From Lachnospiraceae bacterium (GTDB lineage Bacteria; Bacillota_A; Clostridia; Lachnospirales; Lachnospiraceae), in assembly GCA_017437705.1 (NCBI GenBank), contig JAFRYJ010000060.1:1-15238 (forward strand): a stretch of 15,238 nt of DNA, read 5' to 3'. Below the pieces are notes generated by a model. The model made no database searches and was not told where the DNA came from. It saw only the letters and a list, made by a program, of their open reading frames with translations. Positions 5,289 to 13,316 of the stretch are shown piece by piece; the first letter of the stretch is position 1; each line of letters opens with the position of its first letter. The translations under genes were made by a program, and so were the position numbers.

Positions 5289-6794
5289 TCACCTGTCCAG
5301 ATATATCCTGCCGTCCTCTTCATTAAATGAAATGCGGAACCGGTCGGCCGCCTCTCCCGCTGCCGTATCGTAAATTACAACATTCAGCCCGCTGCCGGAT
5401 ACACGCCGCTCTTTTTCATTAACTATGACGGAGACCTTTTCATCATCCGTGCTGATGCGGTAAACGCTGCCGTCTGACAGCGTTCCCGATGCTTCGGAGG
5501 CATTTTCCGTTCCCGATGCGAATACCGGCACCTCCGTGCTGCCGAAGACGCATACCACCCTGTCTCCGGCTTCCGCCGCTGCTATGACCTCCTCCGGAAT
5601 GCCCAGCTCTTTAAGGCTCTCCTTCTGAGCCTCCGTGAATTCCATGGCAAAGCCCTTTCCCGCAGCTATAACGGCATATCTTTCCCAGCCGGCTGCATTC
5701 TCAAGGTATTCCGTAAGGTCCGTTATATAACGGCTTTCCATGTTCTCCATGATGAAGCCGTACTGCACCCCTTCCTCAGCCATTTCCGCGGAGAATTCTT
5801 CATCATCCCTGCGGTCCGGAAGGTCGTAATTATTGTTTATATACTGCCCGATATATGCCGTGGTCTTTTTCGTGCCCCGGGTATTCATGTGGCGCCTGTC
5901 ATTGGCGTCCTCGCCGAATACGATGCCCGAATCGGCTGCATTTTCCGTAAGGTTCATATCCACATAGGGCACTCCGTGTTCATCGGCAACGGTTTTTACT
6001 ATATTGTAAAGCCCTGCGTTCCACCCGCTGTCCATGGACTTATACAGGAGCAGCTTTATGCCCTTCTCCTCGCAGAGGCCGATGATGTCCTCCAGCGCAT
6101 CGATGTTCGAATCAATGTATTCCGCTTCGGCGTCATCATCGGGGGAAAAGCCTTCATAGCCGGTCCATGGCGATCCCGGGTTTTCATTCTTAAAGACGTC
6201 TGTATGGGGGCGGAAGCCCCTTGTCTGAAGCATCATCGCGCCGTAGGTGAACTCATAATCCTCGTAGGTGAGCTCGCTCCATCTGCTGTGATACATATAA
6301 AGAGGGAACAGATATGAAATAAGGGATACCTCCATCTCTCCGGAATCATGATATTCCAATGCATACTGAATCTTATTTATGCCCCAGTTCATGTGATCGT
6401 AGGAACGCCGGGCCACTTTGTCAACTTTGGCAGCCTTTATTCCCACGGCAGTCACCTCTACCACAACAAGGCGGGGAGACTGGGTCTTAAGGGCTTCTCT
6501 CAGCCAGTAATACACGCCCAGCACCGTCTGCTGATCCGCGTTCAGATTATAAGACGATATTCCATATTCACTATATAACTGAAAGGGGTCGATCCCCGCC
6601 GCACCGCAGCTTGAGCCCATAAAAAGCACGTCCACGGAGTCCCGGTCCAGCGTATAAAAGGTGCTCTCCACTCTGCATGCGTCCCATGAGTTCAGCCATT
6701 TCGGCGTAAAAAGCCTTGTAATGTGCAGCGTCATAAGGACAGCGAGGATGCAGAAGCAGACCGCCTTCAGGATCTTCGTTGCCTTGTCTTTCAA
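5289..6794 (-). CDS. Membrane-anchored SGNH acyltransferase-like protein 2
   Basis: A 501-residue paralogue of the neighbouring SGNH3 and of SGNH1 at 10240-11724. Start KDKATKILKAVCFCILAVL is a short basic stretch and one membrane helix; the rest should lie outside. Block I is Gly60-Ser-Ser62 in VLFMGSSCGA; block V is Asp299 and His302 in DRRHMN. Other family-wide signatures are ISSYNLNADQQT, LKTQSPRLVVVE, SYDHMNWGINK and FPLYMYHSRW. The C-terminal domain (about 360-501) has GKGF, FTEAQKESLKELG, VFGSTE and GLNVVIYDT. It starts with TTG; GGGGGG lies nine bases upstream and no ATG fits better. It follows the carrier-protein gene after 67 bases. The role in glycan O-acylation is inferred from context and from similarity of layout to DltD, AlgJ/AlgX and PatB-type partners of MBOAT proteins. 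Confidence 0.87.
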   Translation of the reverse strand: MKDKATKILKAVCFCILAVLMTLHITRLFTPKWLNSWDACRVESTFYTLDRDSVDVLFMGSSCGAAGIDPFQLYSEYGISSYNLNADQQTVLGVYYWLREALKTQSPRLVVVEVTAVGIKAAKVDKVARRSYDHMNWGINKIQYALEYHDSGEMEVSLISYLFPLYMYHSRWSELTYEDYEFTYGAMMLQTRGFRPHTDVFKNENPGSPWTGYEGFSPDDDAEAEYIDSNIDALEDIIGLCEEKGIKLLLYKSMDSGWNAGLYNIVKTVADEHGVPYVDMNLTENAADSGIVFGEDANDRRHMNTRGTKKTTAYIGQYINNNYDLPDRRDDEEFSAEMAEEGVQYGFIMENMESRYITDLTEYLENAAGWERYAVIAAGKGFAMEFTEAQKESLKELGIPEEVIAAAEAGDRVVCVFGSTEVPVFASGTENASEASGTLSDGSVYRISTDDEKVSVIVNEKERRVSGSGLNVVIYDTAAGEAADRFRISFNEEDGRIYLDR

Positions 6795-6861
6795 TTATAT
6801 ATTCCCCCCGTTTGATGTTTCAGGTCGAAATGTAATGCAGGGTCACCGGATATCTGTTATA

Positions 6862-7083
6862 TCAGCTGAGACGCTCCACCATCTCACAGAGTGTATCTAC
6901 GTTCTCAAAATTCTCTTCGGTCTTCTCCACCATGGTGATCTCAATGTCGAAGGCATCCTCCAGCTCCGCCATAAGGGCGATGATGTCCAGGGAATCCATG
7001 TCCTCGGCCAGGTTGAGATCCGGATCGGAAAGATCCAGTGAAGGGTCGATAGCACCTATTATTTCTCGAATTTTTTCTTTCAT
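6862..7083 (-). CDS. Acyl carrier protein (DltC-like)
   Basis: A 73-residue, very acidic four-helix carrier protein. Ser31 in EDMDSLDIIALMAE is the phosphopantetheine attachment site (DSL motif), and FDIEI follows as in ACP/DltC proteins. It should carry the acyl unit, as a thioester, from the ligase to the MBOAT protein in the cytoplasm. The ATG directly abuts the ligase stop codon (TAA), and the strong site GGAGGA lies within the ligase gene's last codons, so the two are translationally coupled. A canonical DltC would carry D-alanine; here the substrate is undetermined (see the ligase). A Pfam PP-binding match is expected. Confidence 0.92.
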   Translation of the reverse strand: MKEKIREIIGAIDPSLDLSDPDLNLAEDMDSLDIIALMAELEDAFDIEITMVEKTEENFENVDTLCEMVERLS

Positions 7084-8601
7084 TTAAGCTTCCTCCTGCT
7101 TCATGTATGATGCTGCCATCTCTTTGACCTCACGTCTTATTATCTTGCCGTTGAAGGTCCTGGGAATGGTCTCCACTTCGAGATATCTTTTGGGTACCTT
7201 TACCGATTCCAGCTTTTCCTTAAGGAACGTGTAAAGCTCCGCACTGTCGTATTCGGCTCCCTCGTTCACCGCAACGCACAGAAGCGGCGCCTCCCCAGTA
7301 AGGGGGTCGGGAACGGGTATGCAGGCGCAGTCCCTTACCATGGGATGTTTCATGGCGGCCTCCTCCACCTCGGTGGGGGCTATCTTAATGCCGCCCATGT
7401 TGATGACATCGCCCTTGCGGCCCATCAGATATACAAGGCCGTCTTCCCCGCGCCAGCCCACATCATTTGTATAAATGATGCCCTCGTCGTCCAGCACTTC
7501 CTTCGTGAGCTCCGGCTCCCCGTAGTAGCCCCTCATGTTCATGGGGCCTTTGAAGGCCAGGTTTGCCGGCTCATTCTCCGAAGCCTCAACGGGTTTCCTG
7601 TCGTCATTGACGAAAAGTAGCTCCGTATTGACGGTGGTCCTGCCTATGCATTTCGTTTTGTCCGGATATCTGCTGAATTCCAGGATGACGGTGCATCCCG
7701 ATTCCGTCGCGCCGTAGGTGTTGTAAAGCCGTACGCCAGGGAACATCTCCGTAAGGATCCGTTTATTCTCCTCGGAAAGAGGGGCCGATCCCAGCTGTAT
7801 ATAATGCAGCTGTTCCCTGTATGAAGCGAGCTTCTCCCTGTCGAACAGGAGCACCTGTTCCAGGATGGCCGGAACGAAGGTGATGCCTGTTACGGCGTAT
7901 TTGTCCATCAGCCCGTAAAAGCTGTTGGCAAACTTGAAGCCTTCCGTGATGACGGCGGTGCTTCCGTTATACAGCGCCGCATAGGTCCTCCTTATAGCAA
8001 GGGAATGGTTTATCGGCGATGTTATAAGCTCCGTCTCATCCGGGCCCATGTCCACGGAATCCATTACGTTCTGGGCTATGGCGATATCACAGGCGAACGT
8101 CACCTCTATGCCCTTGGACTTTCCGGTGGTGCCCGTGGTGAACAGTATCTCTGAAAGCCCCTCGGGCGCCGGCAGTTCCGGCTCCTCCGGCACGGCTTCC
8201 TCCGATTCGGCCGATACGGCCCTGAAGAATTCCTTCAGGCTTATGTTTTTAAGCATGTCTTCGCAGGCTGCCGATTCCGCCATATAAAAGCGGCCGTCCA
8301 CCAGCTCTGCGATCTCTCTTATCCTGTCCTCCTTGACGGCCTTTTCCAGAGGGCATACCGCCCCTCCCGCCAGATGGACGGATAAGACCGCCATAACGAA
8401 GCTTATCTTCTGGGCGGCACGGATGACCACCATATCGCCCTTCGAAACGCCTGCCTCCCTTAAAAGCTCTGCGCCCTTCTTCGCCCTTCTCCAGAGCTCA
8501 TCATATGTGACCTGATCCTTTTTATCGCACAGCGCCAGCCTCCCGGGCTTTGTGCCGGCGTGGTATTTTACCGCTTCAGCAATGGAATTTACGTTTATCA
8601 T
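7084..8601 (-). CDS. Adenylate-forming acyl-ACP ligase (DltA-like position, non-canonical pocket)
   Basis: A 505-residue class I adenylate-forming enzyme, expected to activate a carboxylic acid with ATP and load it on the adjacent carrier protein. Visible core motifs: A3 P-loop LFTTGTTGKSKGIE (153-166), A5 YNTYGATES (293-301), A7 around YTNDVGWRGEDG (377-388), the hinge A8 GRKGDVINMGGIKIAP (394-409), and A10 with the catalytic lysine PRTFNGKIIR (Lys486). In DltA and peptide-synthetase domains a conserved aspartate in the A4 region holds the substrate amino group. Here that region reads SPINHSLAIRRTYAAL (195-210) with no aspartate, closer to fatty or aryl acid ligases. So the acyl group may not be an amino acid; this is inference from motif reading. 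ATG at 8601 has AAGG seven bases before it. It lies 35 bases after the MBOAT gene. Confidence 0.9.
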   Translation of the reverse strand: MINVNSIAEAVKYHAGTKPGRLALCDKKDQVTYDELWRRAKKGAELLREAGVSKGDMVVIRAAQKISFVMAVLSVHLAGGAVCPLEKAVKEDRIREIAELVDGRFYMAESAACEDMLKNISLKEFFRAVSAESEEAVPEEPELPAPEGLSEILFTTGTTGKSKGIEVTFACDIAIAQNVMDSVDMGPDETELITSPINHSLAIRRTYAALYNGSTAVITEGFKFANSFYGLMDKYAVTGITFVPAILEQVLLFDREKLASYREQLHYIQLGSAPLSEENKRILTEMFPGVRLYNTYGATESGCTVILEFSRYPDKTKCIGRTTVNTELLFVNDDRKPVEASENEPANLAFKGPMNMRGYYGEPELTKEVLDDEGIIYTNDVGWRGEDGLVYLMGRKGDVINMGGIKIAPTEVEEAAMKHPMVRDCACIPVPDPLTGEAPLLCVAVNEGAEYDSAELYTFLKEKLESVKVPKRYLEVETIPRTFNGKIIRREVKEMAASYMKQEEA

Positions 8602-8636
8602 ATTTCTGCCTTCTGTATTGAGTCTTCTGTCGTATT

Positions 8637-10232
8637 TTAGAACTGCTGGTAAACGAAGCCTGCTGCATCATAGCCCTCGCCGTACATGCCGAAGATAAGG
8701 ATCGCAGCTATGAGGCCGAGATAAACGGCCCATCTGAACACGAGGTTCTGCTCGGCGATCTTGTCCCTGATGCCGATGCCTCTCTCCTGCATCATGCCTA
8801 CGGCCCATATGAGCACAATAAGCAGTATGGCCAGTATGAAGTTCGGCCTGTCGAGACCGTAGTTATAAAGGCTGCCGTCCCACAGCTTGTAAAGGCTGTG
8901 ATGCCGCAGATCAAAAGTCCTGCCGATTATCTTTATCGCCTGCGAAAAGCCTGCTGACACGAAGAATACACGGCCCACGGCCGACAGGATGAATGTCCTT
9001 ATCATTCTGAAAAGGTTGAAGCTCCAGGTCTCCATGTTGATCTTAAGAGCCCTGCCCAGCTTCTGGAAGAACCCGCCGAAGAGGGCCCCGCCGATTATGA
9101 GTATGCCGTGGTAGATGCCCCAGAGCACGAGGCACATGGCCGCGCCGTGCCAGATGCCGGTTATAAGCCATACGCAGGCAGCGGGTATGACGGTGGAGAG
9201 CGCCCTCGATGCGGCGTTGCCCCACTTCTTCCTGGTGGCCTTGTTTATGCTCTTGCAGAGTCTCGATGTGGAAATGGGATAAAGGAGATAGTCCTTGAAC
9301 CATGCGCCCAGGGTGATGTGCCATCTCTTCCAGAATTCCGGCATGGTCTTTGAGAAATAGGGCCGTGCAAAGTTCTGATCCAGATCGATGCCCAGCATCT
9401 CCGAAACGCCGCGGCAGATATCCATGCATCCGCGGAAGTCGAGGTAAAGCTGCATGGAAAGGAAGATAAGCGCGATGATGAGGGGCAGTCCCGTCAGGAG
9501 CTGCCATTCGGCAAATACGCCTTTATAGAAGACGGCCAGCCTGTCGGCGATCACCATCTTTTCGAAGAAGCCCCACAGCATCAGCTGTATGCCCTTCGTA
9601 AATTTGTCGTAATCAAATGTATGTCTTTCGGAAAACTGTACCGAAAGCTTGTTGTAACGGCCGATGGGGCCCTGTGTTATATGAGGGAAATAAGAGGCGA
9701 AAAGCAGCAGCTTCAGGTAATTCTTTTCCGCGGGATATCTTTTCCAGTAAACATCCAGCACGTAACCGATTATCATGAACGTATAGAAGGATATGCCGAG
9801 GGGAAGCACGAAATTGAACTGCTTCAGCCACTGTACTCCTCCGAGAGCCAGTATTTTTGAAACGCCCCTTAAGAAGAAATCCGTATACTTGATCACGGCT
9901 AGGATGCCTATGCATATGATCAGCGCAAGAAGGAGCCACCCTTTCCTCTTTTTGGAAAAGGCTCTCTTTATGGCTTTCTTCTGTTCCTTGTCGAGGCCTT
10001 CCTGCTCCAGGGCAGCGTCTTCCTCATCATTAACGGCATTCATCCTGCGGGCCGCAAAAAACGCCGCCGCGGATGATGCCAGAATATAAACGATATATTT
10101 CGGTCCCGCAAAAAGATAAAACGCGATACTTGCCGCAAGGAGCCAGATCCACTGGATCTTTCTGAAGACCGTATAATAAAGAAGGACGACACCTGCCACA
10201 AAGGGAAGGAAATAAAGATTTGTAAGACTCAT
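8637..10232 (-). CDS. MBOAT-family membrane O-acyltransferase (DltB/AlgI-like)
   Basis: A 531-residue polytopic membrane protein with about ten or more hydrophobic segments. MBOAT hallmarks in order: LPLGISFYTFMIIGYVLDVY, FPHITQGPIGRY, the FWKRWHITLGAWFKDYLLYP block, and the catalytic histidine in ITGIWHGAAMCLVLWGIYHG. The C-terminal FVYQQF matches the aromatic end typical of AlgI relatives. Such proteins take an acyl group from a carrier inside the cell and pass it across the membrane to an extracellular SGNH partner or straight to a polymer. A charged cytoplasmic-looking insert (about residues 66-95: NDEEDAALEQEG then KKAIKRAFSKKRK) sits between early helices. ATG at 10232 has AGGTGA seven bases upstream, within the 3' end of SGNH1, only seven bases from its stop. 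AlgI-like against DltB-like assignment is not decided by eye. Confidence 0.93.
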   Translation of the reverse strand: MSLTNLYFLPFVAGVVLLYYTVFRKIQWIWLLAASIAFYLFAGPKYIVYILASSAAAFFAARRMNAVNDEEDAALEQEGLDKEQKKAIKRAFSKKRKGWLLLALIICIGILAVIKYTDFFLRGVSKILALGGVQWLKQFNFVLPLGISFYTFMIIGYVLDVYWKRYPAEKNYLKLLLFASYFPHITQGPIGRYNKLSVQFSERHTFDYDKFTKGIQLMLWGFFEKMVIADRLAVFYKGVFAEWQLLTGLPLIIALIFLSMQLYLDFRGCMDICRGVSEMLGIDLDQNFARPYFSKTMPEFWKRWHITLGAWFKDYLLYPISTSRLCKSINKATRKKWGNAASRALSTVIPAACVWLITGIWHGAAMCLVLWGIYHGILIIGGALFGGFFQKLGRALKINMETWSFNLFRMIRTFILSAVGRVFFVSAGFSQAIKIIGRTFDLRHHSLYKLWDGSLYNYGLDRPNFILAILLIVLIWAVGMMQERGIGIRDKIAEQNLVFRWAVYLGLIAAILIFGMYGEGYDAAGFVYQQF

Positions 10233-10239
10233 GCTGCTG

Positions 10240-11724
10240 TCACCTGTTTATTACAATATGCTTGTCTTTGTTGGCGCCGATGCAGAAGCAGTCTGCCGCT
10301 TCATGCAGCACCATGTCATACACTACCACGGTTACATTGTCCTTATCCTGAACAAACTCGATCTCATCTATTATTATGGACGTCTCGCCGTCACCGGCGG
10401 TCACAGTGTAGACCTCACCCGAAGGCAGCATTCCTCTGACCTTTACGGTACTGCTGCTGTCACGTTCAAAAAAGGCCTCGGTACCGTTTCCGAAGACAGC
10501 CGCCGTATATTTGCCGGCTGAAAACTCTTCGGTGAATTCCTCTGACATGCCCAGTTTAAGAAGGAGCTCCGCCTGCTCCGGAGTGAATGTCCCCTGAAAG
10601 CCCGGGCCTGCGGCAAAATACACATATCGGTCCTTATCTGCAAGCTCAATGTATTTCACCGGGTCCGTGCAGAAGGCCAGTCGGGCGTTTTCCATGGCGC
10701 ATTCGTATTTTCCCCTGCCGGCATCAAAGATCGCGGCGATCCTTTCATCGGTCCTGCGGTCGGGAAGATCGAAATTATCTTTGAGGTACTGCCCCACGTA
10801 TGACGTGCTCTTCTCGGCTCCCCGGATATTCATATGGCGGCGGTCAAGGGCATCAGTCCTGTAATTTATGTCCGCAGCCTCCATGATATCGGGCTCGTTC
10901 ATATCGAGGAACGGAACGTCATACTGTTTGGCGATCTCGCTTATATTGTTGTGACTGGCGGCAGACCAGCCCGCGTCACAGGATTTATAGAGGACTATCT
11001 GTATCCCCTCTTCCCTGCAGAGTTCGATCATATCGGCGAGGGCCTTGCGGTTCGTTTCAATGACCGGCATTTTTTCCGTCGGGTCCAGGGTGATGCCTGC
11101 GTATGTAACTTCCCTGTGTCTTCCGAAGACGTCGGTCTTCGGAACATAGCCCCTGGCGAATACGTCCGTATCCCCGTAAATGAATTCGTAGTCGTCTTTT
11201 CTCAGCTCGCTCCACCTGGTGTGGTATTCGTAAAGAGGGAAAAGATATGAAATAAGAGGCTGCCCCATTTCGCCGGTATTGCGGAAGGTAAAAACGAAGG
11301 ACAGCTTGTTGACACTCCAGTTCATGAAGTCGTAGGAACGCCTTGCGACCCTTTCTGCCACTTCCTGTTTCATGGCAATTGCAGACACCTCCACGACGAT
11401 CACATCCGGATCCTGGGTCTTAAGCGCCTCCTTCATCCAGAAATACGTTCCGAGAAGTGTCTGCTGGTTGCAGTTAAGGTTATATGACGATATGCCCTGC
11501 TCGTCGTACAGCTGATACGGATCTATGGAAGCGGCCATGCCGCTGGATCCCATAAAGAGCACATCGATCGAATCCTTTTCCAGCTTGTAATATGTTTTTT
11601 CAGTCTTGCTGGCATCCCATGAATCCAGCCATTTAGGCGTAAGGAGCCGGGTCAGGTGGAACACCATAAGCACGGTAAGAACACAGAAGACCACGGCTTT
11701 TATGATTTTCTGAGATCTTTTCAT
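10240..11724 (-). CDS. Membrane-anchored SGNH acyltransferase-like protein 1
   Basis: A 494-residue paralogue of the two SGNH genes at the other end of the operon. One N-terminal membrane helix (about residues 7-26) follows KRSQK. Block I is Gly59-Ser-Ser61 in VLFMGSSGMA; block V is Asp294 and His297 in DRRHMN. Signature stretches shared by all three include YNLN, LKTQ, RSYDFMNWSVNK and FPLYEYHTRW. The C-terminal domain (about 355-494) shows AGPGF, FTPEQAELLLKLG, AVFGN, GEVYTV and VTVVVYD. Its ATG overlaps the TGA of the ABC ATPase gene (ATGA), with AGGA seven bases before the start, so the transporter and acylation genes are translationally linked. It directly precedes the MBOAT gene and is the best candidate for its primary partner. 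Confidence 0.88.
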   Translation of the reverse strand: MKRSQKIIKAVVFCVLTVLMVFHLTRLLTPKWLDSWDASKTEKTYYKLEKDSIDVLFMGSSGMAASIDPYQLYDEQGISSYNLNCNQQTLLGTYFWMKEALKTQDPDVIVVEVSAIAMKQEVAERVARRSYDFMNWSVNKLSFVFTFRNTGEMGQPLISYLFPLYEYHTRWSELRKDDYEFIYGDTDVFARGYVPKTDVFGRHREVTYAGITLDPTEKMPVIETNRKALADMIELCREEGIQIVLYKSCDAGWSAASHNNISEIAKQYDVPFLDMNEPDIMEAADINYRTDALDRRHMNIRGAEKSTSYVGQYLKDNFDLPDRRTDERIAAIFDAGRGKYECAMENARLAFCTDPVKYIELADKDRYVYFAAGPGFQGTFTPEQAELLLKLGMSEEFTEEFSAGKYTAAVFGNGTEAFFERDSSSTVKVRGMLPSGEVYTVTAGDGETSIIIDEIEFVQDKDNVTVVVYDMVLHEAADCFCIGANKDKHIVINR

Positions 11725-12485
11725 TTATCATTCCTTTCGCTGTGAAGCAGTCCGTTAAGATGCTGCCACAGCTCGCCGTATCCGGGAGTCGCCGGCGATA
11801 CCGGTTTCTCCAGGGGATTGGGGGCGTCCTCCAGGATGTCCCCGTTCTTTGACATCACCATTACCCTGTTTCCCATCGAGATGGCTTCCTGGATGTTATG
11901 GGTGATGAATATAATGGTCATCTTCGCATTTTCCTTAATGCGGAGAAGCTCCGTCTGCATCTGGTTCCTGGTGATGGCATCAAGCGCCGCGAAGGGCTCG
12001 TCCATCAGCATTACCTTCGAACCCAGGGCCATTCCCCTGGCGATGGCTACCCTCTGCTTCATGCCGCCGGAGAGCTGATGGGGATAATAATCCCTGTATT
12101 CACCGAGGTTGACCTTGTCAAGGTATTCCTCCGCCATACGCCTTCTTTCAGCCTTATCAGCTACGCCGTTGACCTTAAGAGGGTATTCGATGTTTTTCGA
12201 CACTGTCTTCCAGGGGAAGAGCTGGTTGAAATCCTGGAATACCATGGTGCGGTCCGGGCCCGGCTTTTTAACGGTCCTGCCCTCGATCTCGATGATGCCT
12301 TCGTAATCCTCGAAGCCGGCGATGCAGCGGATCAGTGTTGATTTGCCGCAGCCCGAGGGGCCAAGCACGCAGAGGAAGTCCTCTTCGTACACGAGAAGAT
12401 CGAGGTCCGTAAGCACATGCTCAGTACCGTCTTCGTATTTTTTATTAAGGTGTTCGATCCTGAGTAAAGGCTCACGCTCCGTCAT
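11721..12485 (-). CDS. ABC transporter ATPase, NitT/TauT (SsuB/TauB) type
   Basis: A 254-residue ABC ATPase that powers the adjacent permease. It has Walker A GPSGCGKST (42-50), Q-loop VFQDFNQLFPW (Gln84), signature LSGGMKQR (138-145), Walker B VMLMDEP with the D-loop AALD, and the switch His196 in FITHNIQEA. The phrase VFQD-x-x-x-LFPW is characteristic of nitrate/taurine/alkanesulfonate-type ATPases. The frame is open to a GTG at 12500, but the ATG at 12485 overlaps the permease TGA in an ATGA arrangement, so I take 12485. Its own stop overlaps the SGNH1 start in the same way. The substrate is unknown; NitT/TauT systems carry small anions such as sulfonates, aromatic or other carboxylates, or thiamine precursors. 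Confidence 0.93.
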   Translation of the reverse strand: MTEREPLLRIEHLNKKYEDGTEHVLTDLDLLVYEEDFLCVLGPSGCGKSTLIRCIAGFEDYEGIIEIEGRTVKKPGPDRTMVFQDFNQLFPWKTVSKNIEYPLKVNGVADKAERRRMAEEYLDKVNLGEYRDYYPHQLSGGMKQRVAIARGMALGSKVMLMDEPFAALDAITRNQMQTELLRIKENAKMTIIFITHNIQEAISMGNRVMVMSKNGDILEDAPNPLEKPVSPATPGYGELWQHLNGLLHSERNDK

Positions 12486-13258
12486 CGCGACATTCCCCAC
12501 TTCTTAAACGTTCTGTTCTCTATGACTCTGAATATGCCGTATTCGATAACGGCGCCGATGATTATGATGACCAGAATGGCAGCAAAAACACCGGCAATAT
12601 CCATGTTCGTCCTTCTGTCGGTGATAAAGTAACCGATGCCAAGGGCGGCGCCGCCGCCGAAGATCATCTCCGCACTTATAAGGCCTCTCCAGGCTCTGGC
12701 CCAGCCCACCTTGATGCCGGAGAAGATCCTGGGAAGGCTGGCCGGCAGGAATACGCCGAATACCAGTTTTACGGGGTTAAGGCCTATGTTCTGCCCCACC
12801 TCGAGATAAAGCTGGGGCACTGCATTGAAGCCGTCGATGGTGCTTCTGGACATTGGCCAGATGACGGAATGTATTACCATGAAAATGATGGATGCATCAC
12901 CGATGCCCAGCCAGAGGATGGCCACGGGTATGAGGGCCACGCCGGGGATCAGGTCCATCATCGAAACTATCATGTTGTAGATCGCGGAAAACGTCTCGCT
13001 TATGACTGAAAGACTGGAGAACAGCATGGCCAGGGCGATGCCTATCAGAAGGCCGATGGCCAGAAGCTTCAGCGAATGGGCCACCATCTGCAGGAGGCTC
13101 CTGTCCTTTATGCCCGTTACCAGGGCTTTTCCGATGTCCTTAATGGACGGGAAAAGGAGCCTGGGCCAGATCTCCAGATCGTATAATAACTGCCACAGAA
13201 CGATGACCGCGGCTATGAATATGACCCTGGCCAGGATCATTTTAGTACTCTTGCTCAA
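12482..13258 (-). CDS. ABC transporter permease, NitT/TauT (SsuC/TauC) type
   Basis: A 258-residue inner-membrane permease with about six hydrophobic segments (first at about 8-24, last at about 222-243). The cytoplasmic EAA-type loop is EVGQNIGLNPVKLVFGVFLP (153-172), which contacts the ATPase. The segment RAWRGLISAEMIFG and the GIGYFI stretch are common in SsuC/TauC proteins. It starts with TTG at 13258; AGAGGA lies eight to nine bases before it, while the next in-frame ATG (13240) has no ribosome site. It is separated from the binding-protein gene by a strong terminator and repeat copy B, so binding protein and permease levels can be set separately. Confidence 0.92.
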   Translation of the reverse strand: MSKSTKMILARVIFIAAVIVLWQLLYDLEIWPRLLFPSIKDIGKALVTGIKDRSLLQMVAHSLKLLAIGLLIGIALAMLFSSLSVISETFSAIYNMIVSMMDLIPGVALIPVAILWLGIGDASIIFMVIHSVIWPMSRSTIDGFNAVPQLYLEVGQNIGLNPVKLVFGVFLPASLPRIFSGIKVGWARAWRGLISAEMIFGGGAALGIGYFITDRRTNMDIAGVFAAILVIIIIGAVIEYGIFRVIENRTFKKWGMSR

Positions 13259-13287
13259 AACAGTGTTCCTCTCGGGTATTCTGAGAT

Positions 13288-13316
13288 ATTAAACGCGTAT
13301 TTATAGCGGAAACAAA
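13288..13316 (-). promoter_or_regulatory. Possible promoter of the permease-acylation operon
   Basis: On the minus strand TTTAAT (13288-13293; 5 of 6) has a poor -35 17 bases upstream (TTTGTT at 13311-13316; shifting one base gives TTGTTT at 16). The -35 would overlap the end of repeat copy B. A start near 13281 would leave a leader of about 23 bases that contains the ribosome site. It is the best promoter I can find for the operon, but it is weak; read-through from the binding-protein gene is an alternative. Confidence 0.3.

Noticed and set aside
9043..9507. 154-residue minus-strand frame inside the MBOAT gene
   Set aside because: Out-of-frame shadow rich in His, Arg and Pro; the MBOAT frame around it carries all family motifs.
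6862..10232. Canonical dltABCD operon
   Set aside because: Gene order, three SGNH proteins with an extra domain, the changed ligase pocket and the linked importer do not fit; calling it dlt would assert D-alanine as substrate without evidence.
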